In this document: positions 54,117 to 64,000 of the stretch, one piece after another | Layout: each line of letters starts with the position of its first letter | Position numbering within the stretch: the first letter of the stretch is position 1 | Source of the DNA: JAVBTT01 sp031556035 | Lineage (GTDB): Bacteria; Bacillota; Clostridia; Oscillospirales; UBA929 | Assembly (NCBI GenBank): GCA_031556035.1 | Contig: JAVBTT010000014.1 | Location: 1-64,000, forward strand | DNA: 64,000 nucleotides | Direction of reading: 5' to 3' | The notes under the pieces: model-generated | Told to the model about the DNA's origin: nothing | Seen by the model: the letters and a program-made list of their open reading frames with translations, nothing else | Database searches by the model: none | Program-made: the position numbers and the translations under genes

Positions 54117-55459
54117 TTGAGGACCGGACGGAAAAGCAGCTTTATCTCGGAGTGCTCCATCTTGCCTGGCCGTCGTTTGTTGAGCTTATGCTCACCCAGC
54201 TCACCTCAATGGCCGATCTGATGATGGTGGGGCGGCTGGGCTCGTTTGCGGTCGCGGCTGTCGGCCTGAGCGGGCAGCCGAAGCTGCTGCTCATGAGCGC
54301 GATTATGGCGCTGAACGTCGGAGCCACCGCGATGGTCGCCCGCTTCAAGGGGATGGGCGAGCGCCGCCAGGCCGCCGAGGTCATGCGCCAGGCGCTGCTC
54401 GTTAACCTTACGCTTGGAGCGGTCATGTCGGTCGCGGGCTTTTTCCTCGCGGAGCCGCTGGTGCGTTTTATGGGGGCAAGGCAAGAGACGCTGGCCGACG
54501 CGGCGATATATTTGAAAATACAGATGGCGGGCATGCTCACGGTTGCGGTAACCTCTACTATCACCGCGTCCATGCGCGGCGCGGGCCACACAAGGCAGGC
54601 GATGATTTACAACATTGCCGCCAACGCCGTGAACATCCTCGGCAACTACCTGCTGATTGAGGGGCATTGGGGCTTCCCGAGGCTGGGCGTGGCCGGGGCG
54701 TCGCTGGCCACTGTGATAGGGCAGCTCGCGGCTATGGTGATGGCGGTATGCTATGTGCGGGGTCAAAAATACTACGTTTCGCTGATGATAAGGGAAAAAT
54801 TCAGGGCGGAATGGGAGCTTATCCGCAGGATAGTCAGAATAGGGCTTCCGTCCATGCTTGAGCAGCTAATCATGCGCACCGGGCTTATGATGTACGGGAA
54901 AATTGTCGCCGGACTGGGTACGCTGGTGTTCGCGGCGCATCAGGCCTGCCTGAACATACAGTCTCTGTCGTTCATGAACGGCCAGGCGTTCGGGATAGCG
55001 GCCTCCGCCCTTGTGGGGCAAAACCTCGGGGCGGGAAGGCCGGAGTTTGCCGACGCCTACGCAAAAAGGGCGAGGAGGCTGGGAATGGCGGTTTCGGCGC
55101 TGCTGATGTTTGTGCTGTTTTTCCTCGGCGGGGCGATTGTATCGCTTTATGTCGAGGAGGCCGAGGCGATAAATATGGGGGCCTCAGCGCTTAAGATTAT
55201 GGCGTTCATCCTGCCGTTCCAGTCCTCTCAGCTCATCATCGCAAGCGCCCTGCGCGGGGCGGGGGACACCAGGGCCGTGACGGGTTACAGTGTGCTCGGG
55301 GTGCTGATTATAAGGCCCGCGGTCGCGTATCTGCTGGTCGTCGTTTTCGAGCTTGGGCTGAACGGAGCGTGGTTCGCGCTGGCGGCCGACCAGCTCGCGC
55401 GCTCGGCGCTGACCCTTCTCAGGCTGAAGAGCGGCAAATGGAAGACCATCAGGGTATAA
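54113..55459 (+). CDS. MATE-family efflux transporter (second)
   Basis: 448 residues, 12 predicted helices. LGVLHLAWPSFVELMLTQLTSMADLMMVGRLGSFAVAAVGLSGQPK is the MatE start; NGQAFGIAASALVGQNLGAGRPE and LQIASALRGAGDTR-like repeats follow. Only distantly like the MATE protein two genes upstream, so not a recent duplicate. Starts inside the nadE stop (ATGA). Last gene before a terminator. Confidence 0.92.
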   Translation: MIEDRTEKQLYLGVLHLAWPSFVELMLTQLTSMADLMMVGRLGSFAVAAVGLSGQPKLLLMSAIMALNVGATAMVARFKGMGERRQAAEVMRQALLVNLTLGAVMSVAGFFLAEPLVRFMGARQETLADAAIYLKIQMAGMLTVAVTSTITASMRGAGHTRQAMIYNIAANAVNILGNYLLIEGHWGFPRLGVAGASLATVIGQLAAMVMAVCYVRGQKYYVSLMIREKFRAEWELIRRIVRIGLPSMLEQLIMRTGLMMYGKIVAGLGTLVFAAHQACLNIQSLSFMNGQAFGIAASALVGQNLGAGRPEFADAYAKRARRLGMAVSALLMFVLFFLGGAIVSLYVEEAEAINMGASALKIMAFILPFQSSQLIIASALRGAGDTRAVTGYSVLGVLIIRPAVAYLLVVVFELGLNGAWFALAADQLARSALTLLRLKSGKWKTIRV

Positions 55460-55487
55460 GCGCCCGCAGTTGCAGAATAAAATTTAT

Positions 55488-55512
55488 GAGGGGCGCACTT
55501 TGTGCGCCCCTC
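55488..55512 (+). terminator. Terminator of the NUDIX-MATE-nadE-MATE operon
   Basis: GAGGGGCGCAC and GTGCGCCCCTC form an 11-bp stem around TTT, 28 bases after the MATE stop. Confidence 0.75.
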
Positions 55513-55528
55513 ATCCCAAGGAGAAGCT

Positions 55529-56698
55529 ATGGCGTCATTATTGCTTGCCATCATATATTTGGCCTTTGTCAGCCTGGGTTTGCCAGATTCCCTTTTGGGC
55601 TCCGCATGGCCAGTTATGCGGATTCAGATGGACGCGCCTCTGGCGTTTGCGGGCGTTGTTTCCATGCTCATAGCGGGCTGTACTATTGTTTCCAGCCTGT
55701 TGTCGGACAGACTGACAAAAAGAATGGGCGCGGGGCCTGTCACGGCCGTAAGCGTCTTAATGACCGCCGCGTCGCTTTTTGGATTTTCAATCTCCGGCTC
55801 CTTCTGGATGCTCTGCGTGTGGGCGGTTCCCTATGGCCTCGGCGCGGGAGCGATAGACGCAGCGCTCAATAACTACGTCGCGTTGCATTACACCTCGCGA
55901 CATATGAGCTGGCTGCACTGCTTCTGGGGAGTCGGGGCGTCCGTCAGCCCGTTTATTATGGGCTATTGCCTGACAAATGGCCTGGGCTGGAATAACGGGT
56001 ATAAGACTGTATCCGTTATTCAGATTGTCATAGCCGCCGTGATGTTCATCAGTCTGCCGCTGTGGAATGGACGGAAAAACGGGTTGACGGGGGGCGAGGA
56101 TCACACCCCTCCGCTCGGGCTCTCTCAGATTTTGCGGATAAGAGGCGTGAAATACGTTCTGCTGGCGTTTTTCGGGTATTGCGCGGTCGAATCCACGGCG
56201 GGTCTGTGGGCAAGCAGTTATCTTGTCCTGGGAAGGGGGATAAGCTCCGAGACGGCGGCAAGGTACGCGTCGCTGTATTATCTGGGTATAACTCTGGGCC
56301 GTTTCCTGTGCGGCTTTGTCGCGAACAAAGCGGGGGACAGGAATATGATAAAAATCGGCATAGCCGTGATGTTTGCCGGGATCGCCGCGATTTGGCTTCC
56401 TGTCAAATCTGATTGGATATGTCTGTTCGGGCTTGTAGTAACGGGACTTGGCTGCGCGCCGGTATACCCGTCCATTATACACTCGACTCCGGTGAATTTC
56501 GGGCCTGAGAACTCGCAGGCTGTTGTGGGGGTGCAAATGGCAAGCGCGTATATAGGCTCAACCTTTATTCCCCCTCTGTTTGGACTGGTAGCCAACAATA
56601 TCAGCGTAGGCTTTTATCCGCTGTTTCTGTTGGGTTTCGCGGCGCTGCTGCTGGTAATGACCGAAAAGCTGAATAAAGCTGTCTCAGCCGCCGCGTAG
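55529..56698 (+). CDS. Major facilitator superfamily transporter
   Basis: 389 residues, 12 predicted helices. FVSLGLPDSLLGSAWPVMR, the DRLTKRMGAGPVTAVSV loop (MFS motif A variant) and GLGAGAIDAALNNYVALHY resemble fucose/sugar-type MFS permeases. ATG 55529 follows AAGGAG; the open extension to 55502 begins inside the terminator. Ends five bases from the stop of a converging gene. Confidence 0.88.
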   Translation: MASLLLAIIYLAFVSLGLPDSLLGSAWPVMRIQMDAPLAFAGVVSMLIAGCTIVSSLLSDRLTKRMGAGPVTAVSVLMTAASLFGFSISGSFWMLCVWAVPYGLGAGAIDAALNNYVALHYTSRHMSWLHCFWGVGASVSPFIMGYCLTNGLGWNNGYKTVSVIQIVIAAVMFISLPLWNGRKNGLTGGEDHTPPLGLSQILRIRGVKYVLLAFFGYCAVESTAGLWASSYLVLGRGISSETAARYASLYYLGITLGRFLCGFVANKAGDRNMIKIGIAVMFAGIAAIWLPVKSDWICLFGLVVTGLGCAPVYPSIIHSTPVNFGPENSQAVVGVQMASAYIGSTFIPPLFGLVANNISVGFYPLFLLGFAALLLVMTEKLNKAVSAAA

Positions 56699-56703
56699 AA
56701 CGT

Positions 56704-57858
56704 CTAGACAAGTATTCCGTATTCACGCAGCAACCGGTAAAGCGCCGGGTCGATCCCGAAAGCGCCGCAGGCGTCCTTTACCGCGCGGAGAGCATTTTGC
56801 CTCGAATCCCTTGAGATGTTCGCCTTTTGAGCCCGTATCAGTATGTTCTTCGGGGTGTGGCACAGGTCCACGAACTCCATGAGCTGAGTTTTATAGCCGC
56901 AGGCTGTCAGCAGGTTTCCACGCACCGCGTCGGTGAGCAGCGCGGAAACCCTTTCCTTAATTATTCCATAGCCGCCCAGGACTGGGATGCTGTCAAAGGA
57001 AATCTGCCCTGCTATTTCATGCTGGCAACAGGGAACCGCCAGTATATACGAGGAGTTCAGCCGAACCGCGTTTGATATCGCGTGGTCTGTGGCGGTGTCG
57101 CAGGCGTGGAGCGAAATCACCATGTCGGCCCGCTTTCCCTCGCAGTCGAAGCGTGAGATGTCGCCGGTCTCAAAGCTCAGCCCGCCGTATCCGTATTTGC
57201 GGGAAAGGTTGTTGCAGAAGTCAATAACGTCCTTCTTCAGATCAATGCCGGTCATTTTGACCGGTATTTTTTTGATTTCGGTGAAGTAATAGTAGACAAT
57301 AAAGGTCAGGTAGGATTTGCCGCACCCAAAGTCAATAATTTCAAGGCGCTCCGCGTATTTACCCTCGATGGCGTCGTCAATCATCTCCAAAAAGCGGTTG
57401 ATTTGTTTAAACTTATCATACATAGACTTTACAACGGTTCCCGAGGGCGTGATAACGCCCATGTCGACAAGAGGCGGCACAATCCGGTTCTCCTCAAGTA
57501 TATAGTTTTTCCCCCGGTTGTGACCAGTCTCGCGCTGAGGAACGGACGCGCAAGCGCGCTTTCCGGTCAGCAGCCTTCCGTTTTTTGTGAGCCTTGCGGA
57601 GAATTCTGTATCCTCATTCCAGGCGTTGAACTGGGTATATTCTTCAAATGTCCCGGTGATAAAAGCCTCCGCCTCGTTCTGCGGAACGGTGCTGTGAAAC
57701 GCCTGGGTTTTGGTCAGCGACTCGCAAAGATAACCTCTTTCGTAAAGGGAAAGAGTTACTTTCCTGTATTTGGAGGAGCTGCTGACCGGGCCGCTGAGCA
57801 CGATCCTGTGCGCTCCGGCCGCTATGACTTCGCGTACAAAGAGATTTATTTGTTGCAT
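56704..57858 (-). CDS. SAM-dependent methyltransferase (Methyltransf_32-like)
   Basis: 384 residues. The SAM-binding core lies about 190-330: LEIIDFGCGKSYLTFIVYYYF (motif I), VKMTGIDLKKDVIDFCNNL and ADMVISLHACDTATDHAI, ending with AVPCCQHEI. The HACDTATD and PCCQH stretches are the trademark of the GSTCD/Methyltransf_32 group, whose substrate in bacteria is unknown. An N-terminal domain of about 150 residues precedes it. ATG 57858 has TGAGGT upstream; a longer frame to 57948 runs through a family A fragment and is not used. Confidence 0.82.
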   Translation of the reverse strand: MQQINLFVREVIAAGAHRIVLSGPVSSSSKYRKVTLSLYERGYLCESLTKTQAFHSTVPQNEAEAFITGTFEEYTQFNAWNEDTEFSARLTKNGRLLTGKRACASVPQRETGHNRGKNYILEENRIVPPLVDMGVITPSGTVVKSMYDKFKQINRFLEMIDDAIEGKYAERLEIIDFGCGKSYLTFIVYYYFTEIKKIPVKMTGIDLKKDVIDFCNNLSRKYGYGGLSFETGDISRFDCEGKRADMVISLHACDTATDHAISNAVRLNSSYILAVPCCQHEIAGQISFDSIPVLGGYGIIKERVSALLTDAVRGNLLTACGYKTQLMEFVDLCHTPKNILIRAQKANISRDSRQNALRAVKDACGAFGIDPALYRLLREYGILV

Positions 57859-57878
57859 AGTTACCTCACCTGATTTAT

Positions 57879-57893
57879 TGATGTACCAGTTAA
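57879..57893. repeat. Family A end fragment
   Basis: TGATGTACCAGTTAA matches the left end of family A copies 1 and 2, then diverges. Short, so chance is not excluded. Confidence 0.45.
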
Positions 57894-57994
57894 TACTATA
57901 CGCTGTCATGTGGTTTTTCAATAAAAAATATACGAACCTCGCTTTCAAATACCTTAATAATGTGTAAATTATTCAGATAATAGAAATAAAATCG

Positions 57995-58023
57995 TTGACA
58001 ATTTGACAAGGGTGTGATATTCT
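57995..58023 (+). promoter_or_regulatory. Promoter of rpoBC
   Basis: TTGACA (57995-58000), 17 bases, TATTCT (58018-58023). It sits in the 333-base gap before rpoB, which otherwise holds the family A fragment and a leader of about 165 bases with no recognised structure. rplJ/rplL are not adjacent, so rpoBC is transcribed from here. Confidence 0.72.
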
Positions 58024-58191
58024 TCTAAATTGCTATCTTATGTGCGTCAATATGGAACTCTCGATGTTTCAAGGCTTTTGGAATTTTGACGTGCGTGCGT
58101 GGCGGTAATTGGGGGATTGTGACGCGAAAAAAAGACAACGCATCCGGGAGTATCTTGAATATACAAAATGATTGTGACGGAGTGATGGCTA

Positions 58192-61869
<3,678 letters not shown>

Positions 61870-61943
61870 GCCTATGCTCTGGATGGCGTATAACACTCAT
61901 ACGCCATTTAAGGACCTAATTTATTATGAAGGAGCGATTTTGA

Positions 61944-64000
<2,057 letters not shown>

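Overview
The window reads as a chromosome segment of a Gram-positive, spore-forming Clostridia-type bacterium, most likely from the gut Oscillospirales/Eubacteriales; the species cannot be named from the sequence. The indicators are a SpoIVFA/SpoIVFB-like gene pair, a T-box leader, type III glutamine synthetase, the ylxM-ffh-rpsP-khpA-rimM-trmD operon, an ECF-type riboflavin transporter, frequent GTG/TTG starts with strong Shine-Dalgarno (SD) sequences, and conjugative-element proteins of the CD1112 VirB6/TrbL type. Most of the window is GC-rich; roughly 5.2-10.4 kb is clearly more AT-rich.

Layout. (1) 1-2.2 kb: a zinc-type macrodomain gene running off the left edge, a RibU-like transporter, a flavin-binding-type protein and a divergent HxlR regulator. 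(2) 2.2-12.6 kb: an accessory island. It holds wreckage of a conjugative element (serine recombinase with an internal deletion, frameshifted conjugative-element protein, excisionase-VirB6 fusion), a DNA-binding-like gene pair, a Phd/ParE toxin-antitoxin module, a structured noncoding stretch, a resolvase, an intact NgoMIV-like restriction-modification pair, and then a pile-up of a truncated hsdS, a gutted IS66 and the N-terminus of an ABC exporter. (3) 12.7-22.1 kb: a 2,469-residue cyclic beta-glucan synthase-like protein and a HelD-like helicase. (4) 22.2-26.1 kb, minus strand: the ylxM-ffh-rpsP-khpA-rimM-trmD operon, interrupted by two repeat elements. (5) 26.1-33.6 kb: a T-box leader in front of a TIM-barrel/acyl-CoA-synthetase fusion and tyrA, then glnN with its own promoter, a secreted beta-helix protein and a small zinc-ribbon membrane protein. 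(6) 33.7-40.1 kb, minus strand: an ECF sigma factor with a probable partner, secA, a diguanylate cyclase and a 43-residue Cys/Gly-rich peptide not previously delimited by a long reading frame. (7) 40.1-44.0 kb: a 1,295-residue secreted GH43 arabinanase-like enzyme. (8) 44.3-50.3 kb: spoIVFA/B-like genes, the two radical-SAM-linked genes, and a Nat-type ABC exporter. (9) 50.4-57.9 kb: NUDIX, MATE, glutamine-dependent NAD synthase, MATE, MFS and a methyltransferase. (10) 58.0-64.0 kb: rpoB and the start of rpoC.

Two families of short palindromic, MITE-like repeats recur at operon boundaries. Family A is about 108 bp, with three copies and one fragment. Family B is about 100 bp, with one full copy, one rearranged copy and two end fragments. 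Their outer ends look related, and a full A and a full B sit back to back between khpA and rimM.

The most unusual functional locus is the T-box-controlled fusion gene with tyrA: a leader type used for amino-acid genes drives a two-domain protein of unknown substrate. The nearby gene tyrA and one of two candidate specifier codons (UUC) point to aromatic amino acid metabolism. No CRISPR array, rRNA or convincing tRNA was seen.
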